Positions 47,426 through 59,545 of a DNA stretch of 64,000 nucleotides are shown one piece after another. The number at the start of each line of letters is the position of its first letter. Position 1 is the first letter of the stretch. Under the pieces are notes generated by a model. It searched no databases. It saw nothing but the letters and a program-made list of their open reading frames with translations, and was not told the origin of the DNA. Source of the stretch: Manduca sexta (taxonomy: Eukaryota > Arthropoda > Insecta > Lepidoptera > Sphingidae). The stretch is taken from NCBI RefSeq assembly GCF_014839805.1, contig NC_051124.1, positions 10,106,001-10,170,000 of the forward strand. The letters are read 5' to 3'. The position numbers and the translations under genes were made by a program.

Positions 47426-48629
47426 ACCTTTCGAACAGCTTATAGTAATGTATCCTGTGTCCTTATTAGTCCTTGATCCAGCAACGAGTCAATAGCCTTC
47501 CTCTAACGCGTTCCAGTTTCTGTAATGAATAGGTCAAGGCATTCGATACAGGCTTAGTCCAGTGGGTTAGCTTGTTCTGATTTTCTAATGGTAATTGTCG
47601 TGGTCATACGGGACATTCGTTCGGGGTCAAAACACTCGGTTAATGAAGGTTTTGGTTCAGGATTTTAGTATGCTATTTGTTAAGGGTTACGAGGTAAGGT
47701 CAGAAAATAGTATTTTATGATACGGCTATGTTAAGAGTCCTAACTGCTAGGAATACTACAATGTGATCATGATTGATGTTGCGTTCCATCAATCATTATA
47801 AAAACACCTCGTAATCCGAAACACAGTTTTATAAATAACTGCAGTTTTATATTGCATAGTAAAATTTCGTATTACTCAGTATTAAAGCTGGTAATAAAAC
47901 ATGGCTTTAGTTGCTGACGCTACACTCAGTCGGGGGTCGTAAAGTGGAATCGAAAGAGTGCACCCGGTGTTTAAACGGGCCTCACGTCTGCACTCTGTGC
48001 TCTGCCCTCCCACTGTTTCCACCTGAATTATTTCCCGTATAGTGCAGATACTCATTTTCTAGTATGTTCCGCTAACTTTTTAATTAAAACAAGTTTGGAG
48101 TAGTTAATGTTTTGGTTTGTGAAAATGGTTATGAATTTTGTGGTAATTGGATGACATTTTTTGTAAACTGTGTTAATTAATTACGTTGTGTATATTATTA
48201 TTGACTTTAACAATAAATTTTGTATTGTGTGTTTGTTTTGGGTGCAATTTCTGGAATCATGTGTAGATTTTTCCCCCAATAATAGTATTACCATTTATCA
48301 CATTCCATTTGAAGCATGTTGTATTTGTTAAACCTAAATATTTGGGCAAATAAAAGACAAAATACCTCTGTCTCGCTGTAATTCACTTATCCTTTTGTGA
48401 GCGTTACGCGAAATTTAATAAAACAATAATCTTCGTCAAAAACAGAAACGAGTAATTGTAGCTCAAATGAGATCGTTTACGCTTCAGAATTCGTTTGATT
48501 ATAATCTTTTTTGTTTAGAAAAAATAACTGTACAATCAACATTTTGTATATTTTCAAAATGTTCCTAAATTTTTATGTACTTAGACTACAGATTACCTTA
48601 ACCTACATATGAATATAAGCGAATGAAAT

Positions 48630-48950
48630 AACTGGTGTTACTGGTGGTAGGTCTCTCATATGTGAGACTCCGCCTGGGTAGGTACCACCGCAATGTCTAT
48701 TACAGCCGACAAGCAGCAGTTTGTGGTCACTATTGTGTTCCGGTTTGAAGGATATTGTAGCCAGTGTAACTACTGGACATAATAAGACTTAACATCTCAT
48801 GTCTCAGGATGGCGAGCGCAGTGGAATGCCAAACAATACTTAGTAATTCGAGGCGTTGGATGGTGTTTCTACTGCATGGGCGGTCGTATCGCTTACCATC
48901 AGGCGAACAGCAAGCTCTTCACGTCATTCAAAGCAATAAAAAAGAGCATA
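48630..48950 (+). repeat. A-tailed retroposon copy
   Basis: Begins 'tggtgttactggtggtaggt' and ends 'cattcaaagcaataaaaaag'. A reverse-oriented copy lies at 53231-53551, so the two define a family with an A-rich tail (SINE or LINE 3' end). Confidence 0.6.
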
Positions 48951-49110
48951 TTTGAAATATAAACTGCATGTTCTAGAGTGTTCTCGCTATCGTGATACCT
49001 AGACGGCAAGTCTTATGTAGATCGTCATGTCGTAAACTGCAACATTGTTGCTTGAAGACATAACACGATGGTGGTAATGTATATCCATACCCACCACACA
49101 TCAAGCTGTG

Positions 49111-49250
49111 GGAACATTCATCATCATCGTCATCATCATCTCAGCCACAGGAAGTCCACTGCTGAACATAGGCCTCCCCCAAGGATCTCCACGTCTACCT
49201 GTTGGAAGCGGCCTGCATTCAGCGACTTCCTGCGACCTTAGCCAGGAAAA
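49111..49250 (-). repeat. Non-LTR retrotransposon 3' tail with CAT microsatellite
   Basis: On the minus strand 'ggcctatgttcagcagtgga' and 'cttcctgtggctgag' are followed by (ATG)n. This is the usual end of a lepidopteran endonuclease/reverse-transcriptase LINE. A plus-strand relative lies at 62910-62990. Confidence 0.55.
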
Positions 49251-49693
49251 AAACACACATAAAAAGAAGAAATAAATACTGTGGAAACATTACACAGTAT
49301 TTATTCCTTGTGTACACGGAATTTAAGTATTAAAGCCACGTTTAAAGCGTGCCTCACTAGTTGGCACTCCATTACGTTGGCTATTAGGCTCCAGTGACAG
49401 GGCGGTTGAGAGGTGTCGAGTCGGCCCGGTTTGATGCAAATTTAATTGCCACGCCGCCGGTCACTTGGGCGCACTGTTTACTATTTAAACAAACACGCCT
49501 TTTAGATGTTTCTGTTTTGTGAATAATGATAATTATAGTTGGTCATTGGGTTAAAGAGGACGTTGCTTGAACTAGGCATGATTGTGAGGTTTAATATCTA
49601 GATGACGACACGCAGTGTATAGTAAGATTTATATTGTTTTCTTGCTTTAGCAGGAGTTGTAATAGATGTCAGGCCAGTAACTTGACCATCACT

Positions 49694-49905
49694 ACATAGT
49701 ATAAAACAAAGTCGCTTTCTCTGTCCCTATGTCCCTTTGTATACTTAAATCTTTAAAACTACGCAACGGATTTTGATGCGTTTTTTTTTAATAGATAGAC
49801 TGATTCAAGAGGAAGGTTTATATGTATAATAACATCGATTAAATAGTGGAGAAATACTGTTATTATGTTATTTTATACCCGTCCGAAGCCGGGGCGGGTC
49901 GCTAG
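49694..49905 (+). mobile_element. Helitron-like element (second subfamily)
   Basis: Starts 'acatagtataaaacaaagtc' and ends 'gaagccggggcgggtcg' with CTAG at 49902-49905. The 'aaactacgcaacggattttg' core is typical of an abundant insect Helitron family. Confidence 0.6.
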
Positions 49906-50069
49906 TTTTCAATAAACGATTTCAATAACTGTAGGTATTCGATTCTTTGCGAATATAGATCAATAATTTTTCTTACATGCTTATTGCTTACAAATATTTT
50001 TTTTGGTCGCTTAATTCTCTGGATCGAATCGATGATTACGATTTTTTTTCACGCTCACCGCCTAACCAC

Positions 50070-50175
50070 TGAACCTAACTGTAAGTAAAGCGGTGTCCAA
50101 TAGTGAATGTCGACTGACGAGCGATGATTAACCCCAGGCGGCCGACACGATTATGCCGGCCTGTTGGAACCATGT
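50070..50175. repeat. SINE-like fragment
   Basis: 'gtaagtaaagcggtgtccaa', 'gtcgactgacgagcgatga' and 'gccgacacgattatgccggc' match the order of the fragment at 9225-9400. Confidence 0.45.
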
Positions 50176-50748
50176 ATTAAAAACAACCGTTATTTGCTTT
50201 TAAAACTTGCTAACATGATTTCAGAAGATTTATTAGTGCCTATTGTCAATATTATATCGGTTCAAACATCAATTGTCTTAGTGTAATAATTATTTTATTC
50301 TGTGTAATAAAGTAGTCTTAAAATGTTTTAGCCCTAGACGTGATCGTAAATTGTAACTGCAAAGTATAAACCTGTTTAAATAAAAACGTTAAAGTATTTG
50401 CCCATTACGTTGATTACTTTTAAATGTTCCAGAATTTTCTGAGGTCTTTAATTCAATTTTAGCCATTAAAGTATTCATAAAGTTTGAATTACGAGCTTTT
50501 ATGTAAAACTGATATAATTAGTATAATCCCTGAAGTATTATGCGAGTCTTTTGCTTGGGATTTATGCCTTTCAATTGGAATACATACTTTATAATGTATT
50601 GTGTATTATGAAGTCGATTGGAGATTTATGAGTCGACTGTCTATATCAACATCAACATATTCGATTTTGTTACATTGCGCTGAAGAAATAAAAGATTTCG
50701 AGTTGATTTTTAGATTGCTTGCTTTGTTAACTTTTATAATTACTACTA

Positions 50749-51231
50749 TTGATTGAACACATCGTAAAAATCTTTGGTTTCTATGATTCTCTTTTGCAGG
50801 ACCAGCCAATTTCGTTAGGAATTAAGGTTGATTTTAATTCGTGTTATTCCTACAAAAGGTCCCTGCTAACATCACTATTACTCTTAATGGAATTATTAAT
50901 ATTCACAGCGTCCGCGTCGCAGCGTCATTTTTCAACGCCTTATCAAATTTCCATTATTTCTACCTCGATTATTCTACTTACATCGTCTCTTAAAAACTTC
51001 ACCGGACGTGTGCTTCTGTTTTCGTATTTATTACAGCAAGCGATGATTTCGTGCGATTCTGAACTGTTTCCCTTTGTGTCATGGTTTGGTTTTGCACAGG
51101 AGAATTGTGATCTTGGCGGCAAGTCTGTGGTGTCGTTTTGGGAGCTTACTCGGGTCGTGTTATTAGAGTCTTGTCTTTCTTTATTGGAATATACGAGGGG
51201 TTCGAAGGCTTCTGTTCGCCGACGATGTTGA
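50749..51231 (+). CDS. Unrecognised 160-codon ORF, doubtful
   Basis: The longest open frame not explained by a known gene or transposon. It starts at a non-distinctive codon context, is Leu/Ser/Phe-rich with a hydrophobic stretch (SLLLLMELLIFTASA), and ends in a basic tail. The local GC is higher than in the surroundings, and the minus strand is also partly open (about 90 codons, ending near a GTAAGT), so openness may reflect base composition. No family recognised. Confidence 0.2.
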   Translation: MIEHIVKIFGFYDSLLQDQPISLGIKVDFNSCYSYKRSLLTSLLLLMELLIFTASASQRHFSTPYQISIISTSIILLTSSLKNFTGRVLLFSYLLQQAMISCDSELFPFVSWFGFAQENCDLGGKSVVSFWELTRVVLLESCLSLLEYTRGSKASVRRRC

Positions 51232-53182
51232 GGAGCTGTGGCATCGTCAGGCTGGGTTAGTGTTTGAAGCGATTCAGATAGCGATTTGATAATAAAGTGT
51301 TATATAAAGTGTTATAGTGTTGGTAATATTTTTATCAGGTTATCAACATAGTTTCTCTGTGATTATGGCTTGTTTCCAAAAGGGATGACTCGAGAATGGT
51401 AATTTTGCACAAATCGGAAACGCCAATTCGGGGTTTTCGGTTTAGAGTAGGTATGCCTTTAAAGGTGAGTTTAGAACATAGATATATAAAATAGTTTAGT
51501 AAATAGAAATCTATGTCGTATTACAACAGGTCGCAGTTCATTTACGTCCAGGAATTTACATTACATAGTGCTAAAGTAAACTTTAAAGCTACCATGAGTT
51601 ATTAAATTGTACTTCCGCTATTCGCCGGTGCCGCCACCCTCTCCCTAGCCTAGGTTTGACGTGACGTGAACATTGGCAACGTCAATCCGTCTTGACGGAG
51701 GGGCTTGGAGCGCGATGTACGTCTATTATGTTTCCTTATCTATTTAAAAATTCTTCATTTATTTCCTTTGTCTCTTTTATTATATTTACTGATATTAATA
51801 TTGACGATGTTCCACTTCTTCAGATAATTCAGTATTTATCGTCACGAGGGTTGTCACTAGACCTCTATAAATCAACGATTTTTTAAAATATTTGTCTTAT
51901 AAAATACAAATATTGGTGCAATTCGGGTTAGCGGAGATAGCTTTGTTTAGTGATAGGTATAATTATTAAAACAATGGTGACGTTGACACGCTTGTAAGAT
52001 GTTAAGCATCATAATGCTCAATAATTACGCTGATTACAATGTCCTTAAAAATGAATATAACGATGCATGGACATTGCTGCCTGGTTGTAAAAATAGACAT
52101 ATTTACTTCTATGATATATTTGCTTCAACATCACACACGAAATATCATTAACTTAAATTTTTCCGTGTACAATATAATGTCTGCTGATGTAGGGTAGTAC
52201 ATAATTCATGTCCCGTCCGTACTAGCAGCATCTGCTGTAAAGCGGAATACAGCATTTCGCTTTACAGCGCTACAGCTTTATAGCTAGCAGTTAAAACCAC
52301 TCTTAAAATATTGCAATTTCGATCGCTTTACTTTGACCTAGACTTTGGCGAGGGAGATATTTAGCATCACAAACATTTTATTCCCATTGATATTAAATAT
52401 TCTTTGTGTTTCTTTGATATACACAAGTAAAGCTTTGTCCTCGCTCTGTACCAAAGATTCGACTATAGGTAAGTAATGCTGTATTGACTTTGTTGTTTCA
52501 TACATATTTATATTGACATACAAATTGTTTTATAGAAGAATTCCATAAAATACAGATGATGAATAAAAAAACTTCATGATAATATGAATTACTAATTCGT
52601 AGTTTGATTGACACGAATCTTGTGAACTAATAAAGGGGCAGTACCCTTTATACATAGTTTTTAAAACATATTTGATAATTGCATCATTTAGTACAATTAT
52701 TATATATGTATACGAATATGTATGACTATTTTATATAACTTCTGACCTATTACTTATAAGTTCTTGACTATTTTCATCCTGTCTCCTCCATCTTCATGTT
52801 AGTAAATAATTTCCGTTTAGCTATACGATATCCGCACACAACATTTATTTCGTTTTCTTTTTATTACTTTAGTTTATTGTAGTGAGCTCTGTTTATTCTT
52901 GGTATCGGAATACAGGATATTGTATTTTATGCTCTATATAATATTATTATGATTGTTGTGTTTGTTACTGTTATAAATCTATATTGCTGTTGTAAAATAA
53001 ACCTAAAGTTACAAAATAAATAAGGTCGAGTTTTTTTAATATGAAATGTCACTTGTTTGAAATAAAAATAAACGTTATTAGACCTTTGTTATCACTCGAT
53101 AAACGAAAAGTATATTTCAATCATATCAATATGGTTTCATTTACAATGTACTTGTTAAGGAGAATAGCGTGTATAACTGTGT
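51232..53182. other. Intergenic, nothing recognised; one hairpin
   Basis: AT-rich. A perfect 11-bp stem GCTGTAAAGCG/CGCTTTACAGC with a 13-base loop lies at 52234-52268. No gene supported. Confidence 0.35.
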
Positions 53183-53667
53183 CAATGGCGAAGGGTCCAT
53201 AGAATTCGTTTTCTACCGGCTTTCCTTTATATAGATTTTTTTTTATCGCTTTGAATGACGAGAAGAGCTTGCCGTTCGCCTGATGGTAAGCTATAAAACT
53301 GCATAGAAACAGTAGAAACAGTAGAAACACCATCCAACACCTTGAGTTACAAGGTATTGTTTGGTATTCCACTACGCTCGCTATCCTGAGACGTGAGATG
53401 TTAAGTTTCATTATGTCCAGTAGTCAGACTGGTTACAATGTCCTTCAAACCGGAACACAACAGTGACTACACAATGCTGCTTGGCGGCTGAAATAGACAT
53501 TGCGGTGGTACCTACCCAGGCGGACTCTCACATATGAGAAACCTGCCATCATTAAATTAATGTAGAATCGAATTATCATTACAAAGATTTGCACACCGCA
53601 TTTATGCATATTGGTACCTATATGTTGTGTCGGGGTCCCTTTCGGTAAATTTTACCTTCCGCCACTG
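53183..53667 (-). mobile_element. hAT-type MITE interrupted by a retroposon
   Basis: The ends CAATGGCGAAGGGTCC and ...CCTTCCGCCACTG are the terminal repeats of the 24759-24914 family, and flanks AACTGTGT / AACTGCGC look like a decayed 8-bp target duplication. The middle is replaced by a retroposon (53231-53551), so the order of insertion is MITE first, retroposon second. Confidence 0.7.
53231..53551 (-). repeat. A-tailed retroposon nested in a MITE
   Basis: Reverse orientation of the family at 48630-48950, with its A tail seen as a T run at 53231-53240. It sits inside the MITE 53183-53667. Confidence 0.6.
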
Positions 53668-55005
53668 AACTGCGCTCTATGAATTACCCCTTTGAATTTG
53701 TAATCATAACTTTACGGTAATAAGTTTTTCAATAACAGGCTGTTTGTTCTCGAGTTCTGAATGACACGAGCGCTTTCGCGACGCCTACGGTTTGTAAACA
53801 TAATGTTAGAAACGCTTGAGATGGTGACTTTGAAAATCGTTTCAAAGTTTGTTTTGTGGTAGAAATTAGCTGCTTGAGTGATGGATGGCCCTTTTGAGAG
53901 GTGTCAATTATTTATTTGAAATTAATGGGTTATTTTTATCAGCCTTGTCAAGACAAAAAATATTGTTTTACTTTGTAGTTATTGGTCTGGTTTAATTATT
54001 TTTTTAATTTATTTTATTATGGGTTTTTTGTATTTTGTTAAATGTAATCTTAGTATTGGGTGAAATTGTGACTCCCTTTTAAATATTGATTTACAATTTT
54101 TCTACGTTTTATATCATAGTTACTACCTATGCTTCAAAGATCGATAGTGATGAGGTACATAAGTTTTCTATATTTTCTTAAGAAATACGTGCATTGTTCT
54201 GGAAAGGCAGTTCGGAAGTTATTAAAATTAGCAAGTTTATTAAACAGTTCTGTGAAACTTGCAATTTTCAATTAAGGAGATTATAAAGTGACAACTTTAG
54301 AGTGGATGGAAGTATTGACTCCTTTAGAATTATGTAGCTTCTTTGGTTAGGACTGGCTCGGTTAACCTTGTTTCATCGGCCATGTTTTTTTAAATTAACC
54401 AAGTTATAAAAACAAAGGATGCACAAGTTTGAAGCAAAACCTAATGAGCATTTAGATTTAATGTTGTCGCAATTGTGTATAATTTTTTATGTATTCTTTT
54501 AAGTCATAGATTGCGTATTGTCCTATAAGAACAAATATAAAGGGCCATTTTGGCATTGCCTTATTAAATGAAACCACATGCTTATCTACTTGGAAATAAC
54601 ATATTACAATAAGTTACTTGAGCCGTGATGTAAAATAAAAAAGTGTAAGTTTTGAGCAAAATAAATATTAATAAAAAGTAAATTTATTTTTATGCGCCCT
54701 AATGCCACTACTACCACTCTAAGCGTATTCGTCGCAGCGGCAACATCATACTTTCAGTCAGAAATACACTCACTCACACGCCTTATTCGCATTAAACTAC
54801 AAAATAATCGAAAAATCAGAAAAATAAAACCAGGATTTTTGGGGGAGATATTCGTTATTAATGGATTGTTGGCACAATGTCGGCAAAGGTGGACACGAGT
54901 ATGTGGTTTCATTAAGTAAAGCAATGTCAAAATGACAAAATGACCCTGTATACATAGTCATCGAAAAATATAAATAATTTTCTTATATTTCTTTTTCCTT
55001 TCCAG
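53668..55005. other. No gene recognised
   Basis: AT-rich sequence. A 75-codon ORF at 54692-54919 lies just before the candidate exon at 55006 but has no motif. Confidence 0.35.
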
Positions 55006-55045
55006 ATGTCACCGGCGTAATTCATCCGTGACATTCGGTGAAAAG
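55006..55045 (+). other. Candidate 40-bp exon
   Basis: A pyrimidine-rich acceptor (TTTCTTTTTCCTTTCCAG, ending 55005) and a consensus donor AAAAG|GTAAGT (from 55046) bracket 40 bases. One frame is open (CHRRNSSVTFGEK). Another starts ATG and stops after four codons, which would suit a 5' untranslated exon with a small upstream ORF. It may belong to a gene whose other exons are outside the window. I cannot name the gene. Confidence 0.4.
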
Positions 55046-58000
55046 GTAAGTCCATTGATTTTCATAATAGACACCCGGATGTCCGAATTCACGTCACGAA
55101 AGGTTCTCCAAACGTGTCCGGCAAAGAGGAAAAATTTTAACAGCCATAAATCCTGTTAGTATATCTCAGTGGGCCCTTATTCGCGTTCCAAATATTCATC
55201 AACTTAATGGTTCATTATTCTAAGTGTATAGTGTATGGTGATTTTTGGACCTTCGAGAAACATCTACAAATAGGGTAAGATTCCGCTCTATCAAGAGCGG
55301 ATTCGATGTTGGAAAGCAATAATATATGAAATGAGAGATGAGAAAAACGTATAACATTATTTCTCTAGTAATAGCAAGTTTGTTTACAATAATAGTTCCT
55401 AAAGTTAACGTAGCCGCGGATTAGTTAACAAAATCATTCAAATTCTGGACTCTCCTCTTAGCGATCATAAAATCATTTTGAAATGTTTTTCTTCGCTCAT
55501 AGGCCGTTCGGTTGTTGACCCGGTCGGTTGATGGATTATTTCTCAGAATTATTTATTAGGGGGAAATTTACTATACCCACTAGTAAGTGGGTATACTTTG
55601 TGCTGCGTAAAGCGCTGGCTTACAAAACAAAAATAATATCGATATTTACAATATAATTCGAACCACATATTGTAAATTAATTGAATACATAAACGATAAA
55701 CGTGATATATAAACGTTTCCAATATAACCTCTAAGACCCAAATTATGCCAAGATAGATGGAGGTCGTGTATTAATTAACCAGTGCTGCAAATAGCCCTAT
55801 CTGTCAAGTGCTCAGATGTGCCCCTAATTGGTATCGCTTTACACCTGCCCTGGGATTAAAATTTCTAGAAATTTCGACCGAAATTATACGTTAATTAATG
55901 TTTTGATTATGGCTCAGATTTGTCTGAAATGTTTATTCAATATTTGTATTTACATTTAATGGAAATAAAATATTCTGATCTTGATCAATAAGGCAGTATT
56001 GTTCCGACCGTCGAAGGATGCTTTCATCTCTTGGTGGTCGACATTTTCTTTATATTTCAGTTCAGTTAACATCAAGTGCATTGAAGTCAATGCCGTAATA
56101 ATAAGAACAAAGAAATGTTTCTTCTCGAAGGCTGCAATGTATTATGATTCTTGTGTTAACGTGGGCGTGAGTTCTTATTATATATTCTCAGGAATGAAGT
56201 ATTTTTTTTTTGTAATACATCATAAAAATATATTTTAAATTGATTGATTATAATTAATGGTTTTATTTATTTATATTGATTGCAAAATATTATTAAAAGC
56301 TGCACAACCTTGAACCAATACAAATCCTGCTGTTCTAATATTGTAGAATATTTACAAGTAATTAAAGACATTTGGAAGTTTATAAGCCATGTACGCGTAA
56401 AATGTGAAATAGTTTTGTATCCAATTTGGCACATAAATATACAATTTCCTGTATCGGCTCGGCGGTAAATAGGGCTCAAAAGGATATTTATTCCATGAAA
56501 AAATAATGTGGGCAGAGCTTCAGTAGACAACTATGTGGTAAAATGCAAATTGCAATAATTTACACTTTTACACTTACAATTTCTCTGTCATTTTATTTTA
56601 TAATTATTTCTTATGTTTACGCGAATGTTAGATCGTTTTTATGTGGTTGTATATAGATGGCCTCCTGTGACTACAAAGGCTGCAGTCTTCGAAACGTCGG
56701 ATGAAAATAATAATATAAAAAAAAACGCAATTCCGACAAATAGTTTGATTTCAATATCATTTTATGTTAGTTTTCATCCTAGTTCTTAAAATATCTGTAG
56801 TTTATATTTTTGTATAGTACAGTAGGTTTTCCACGCGCGCAGACACTATCAAAACCAAGTTAAGAAATAATTTAACGATTCAGCAGCTGTTCCGCATCCA
56901 ATACGTTTATAGCAAATTAATTGCATTTAACAACGGCGGCAGTCGGCACGGCTCGGTTTACGACCTTTCACACCACGACGCTAACATGCTCTCCTGGTAG
57001 ATAAATGTCGAAATAACAAGGAAATGTACTTTTGAGACAAAGAAATGTTACGTATGAAAACAAAATACAAAGAGTTTTTAGTTGTGTTGAGGTTTTTTGG
57101 ATTTTTCTATATTATTGGTGTTATGTTAACTTATTTTCTTTTGAGCAGGCATAAAATGGATTTAAGCGAGCTTACAACGCATTTTCAAACTCAACTTTGC
57201 AACCAGTAATGTATGGCAACCCAAGGTACAAGCGTAGCTTAGTTTGGGTGCCACTAGCAAATACTGTAAGACTCATAAAAAAAACTGTGTATGTTCTTAA
57301 TAGAAATATGTGTGTTAATACGCAAAGAGAAGAAGGCGCGTATAAAATAGATACTCTGTCTTCATAGAGTTTATAGATTAAGTACAGTTTAAAGACGTGA
57401 AAAGAATAGAATGTTATCATTGTTATTATTATTAGTTTCTTCAGGGATAATGTTGTTGCATTACAAATTAATTGTGTATGTTTTTGTAAGATGCGGGTTT
57501 TTGCCTACTAGCTCTTGGTTTGGATAATATGGAATTATGCGAGAGATAACACTATTGTATAGCATAGTTTTTGCACAGATTGGAAAATGCATTAAAATAT
57601 GAATAATATCACAATTTAATCGTAACACAACACTTTTTTTATACATGTGATTTTTATGCCATCTAAACTTTATGGTCTAAGCTCGTTTTATACAAATTTT
57701 GTCTGAAAAATTCATGAAATTGACCGGCGGCGACCTCTGTATTTCGGACTTTATTCAACATTCGAGAACGAACCAGAAAGGCTTCTCTATAAAATCTACT
57801 ATACGCATTCATTTGAAATTTGAAACAAAGGTAGCTTTGATGTCGTAAGCAAACGCTGTGAAAAGGATTTTGTACACTCGCCGGAGCGGGTATAAGTAAT
57901 AAAATTATTGTTACACTTTTCTAAGCAAGATGCCTGTTATTGTCATATGAATTATAATTTGTATTGAATATGAATTATCTTTATGAAATCGGTTTCTTGC

Positions 58001-58771
58001 GTTTTAAGTTAACCGTAGCCTCGTGTAAATATTTTATTTGTACTAAACATTATATAAAAAAAATAATTTATACCCTAATAATGTGTTTAGCATTTTGTTT
58101 TTGCAGTAATTATTTTGATTTTAGGACTTGGGGACATGTTTTTAGCAAGTTCTTATTCGGTCCAAAAAACACCATCACTTAAAAACCAAATTGTTAACTG
58201 AAGTGATGGTTGTACCGATACTGATAAAGGAATCTTTATCGGTATTAAAACGATCCAAAAATGAATAATCTATATATGTAAAACTTTACGAGACAAACAA
58301 CTGTAACAGACAGACAGACAATTACATTAGCGTCCTGTTTTTGTTTTTAGTACCCACTAACACTAAAAGCTTTTATTTAACACAAGTAAGGCGTAGTTTG
58401 ATCTATCAAAAGTTTAATTTGGATATTACTGCATTTAAAAAAAGTGTTACGCACACATTCACATTCTTTTACATTTCATTGGCATGTAATTTGAAAGAGT
58501 TGACGTATTTAAATCAGAACGAAAATAATGGCGGCTATTTGTCATTAACCGCCATTTTCAATACACGATTTCAATCGCTTGTATCGATCTACCTCAAAAA
58601 TAGACCAATCAGAACGAAGTTTTTCGACATGTTTACAAATGCGTTATTTTGATTGGTTCATTCTCGAAATCGGATTGAAGATTAGGATTGGGATCGTTTA
58701 TTGAAAACTGCTGTTAGCCGTTAAGTATGCAATTGTCGCAATTAGAATTCTTCTACCTCTTTATTAAAATA
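55046..58771. other. No gene recognised; LINE-derived fragment at 56630-56770
   Basis: AT-rich. 56630-56770 contains 'ggcctcctgtgactacaaag' and 'gcagtcttcgaaacgtcgga', a common non-LTR retrotransposon 3' module. A short GACA run is at 58309-58320. ORFs of 60-103 codons have no motif. Confidence 0.4.
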
Positions 58772-58942
58772 CCAGCTTTTGTTCGCGGCCTCAGCCATGT
58801 GAAAAAGTTTTTCTGTGATAAAAAGTAGATTATAGCAGGAGTAATGCAGCTTCCTATAAGTGAAAAATCTAAATCGGTTTAATAGTTCCTGAGATTAGCA
58901 CGTTCACACAAACAAACTCTTCAGCTTTATATATATTAGTAT
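58772..58942 (-). mobile_element. Short solitary Helitron-like element
   Basis: Minus strand begins 'catactaatatatataaagc', followed by 'gaagagtttgtttgtgtgaa' and 'gctaatctcaggaact', then a short body and the end GCCGCGAACAAAAG-CTGG. This is the 5' and 3' ends of the 1-2489 family without its minisatellite. Confidence 0.55.
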
Positions 58943-59210
58943 GTGTATATATAATATAATAATATCTTTGATCAAAAGTGTAACTCGAATGTTACCGTCG
59001 ATACTCTGTATTTCAAATGTCAATTTCCGTTTCAGACAATTCAATTCGCTCGCTGCCTGGAAATAGTGGGTTATATTTTACAGCGAAACTTCTGTTTCGT
59101 TGAGCGCAGAATTTTTTTCACTAAAAATAAGTTCTAATTGAGTTTTTAAACTCTAACAAGAAAAATGCTAGTGTATTGTTAGAACTACGTTAGTGTTTCT
59201 TTGTTATCGT

Positions 59211-59545
59211 CTAATGGCGAAGGTTGAAATTTTTCACAAGCGAACCCGACACAAGATAAAGGTACTGATATGCATATATGCAGTCTGCAAGTTGTTCTAA
59301 CGATAATTGGATTTTATGTAAGATAGGGAAAAGGGAGCCGTGACACTGCTCGTAGGCGTCGAGGTAGACCAAGAAAAGATGGCGGGACGAACTGGAATCA
59401 TTTAAAAATAACTAGTTCACTATAGCACAGGATCGTGATTCATGGAAGGATCTTGGGGAGGCCTTTGCCCAACATTGGGACATAGGCTGATACGATACGA
59501 TAGGGAAGCTGGCAGGGGTCGGGTTTTGCAGACCCTTCGCCACTG
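59211..59545 (+). mobile_element. hAT-type MITE with an internal LINE fragment
   Basis: Left end 'taatggcgaagg', right end ACCCTTCGCCACTG, the 24759-24914 family. From about 59345 to 59500 it holds a piece of non-LTR retrotransposon ORF2 C-terminus (RRGRPRK..., later CAHQHWDIG-like end in shifted frames), ending in a short CGATA repeat. The MITE interior resumes after it. Confidence 0.6.
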
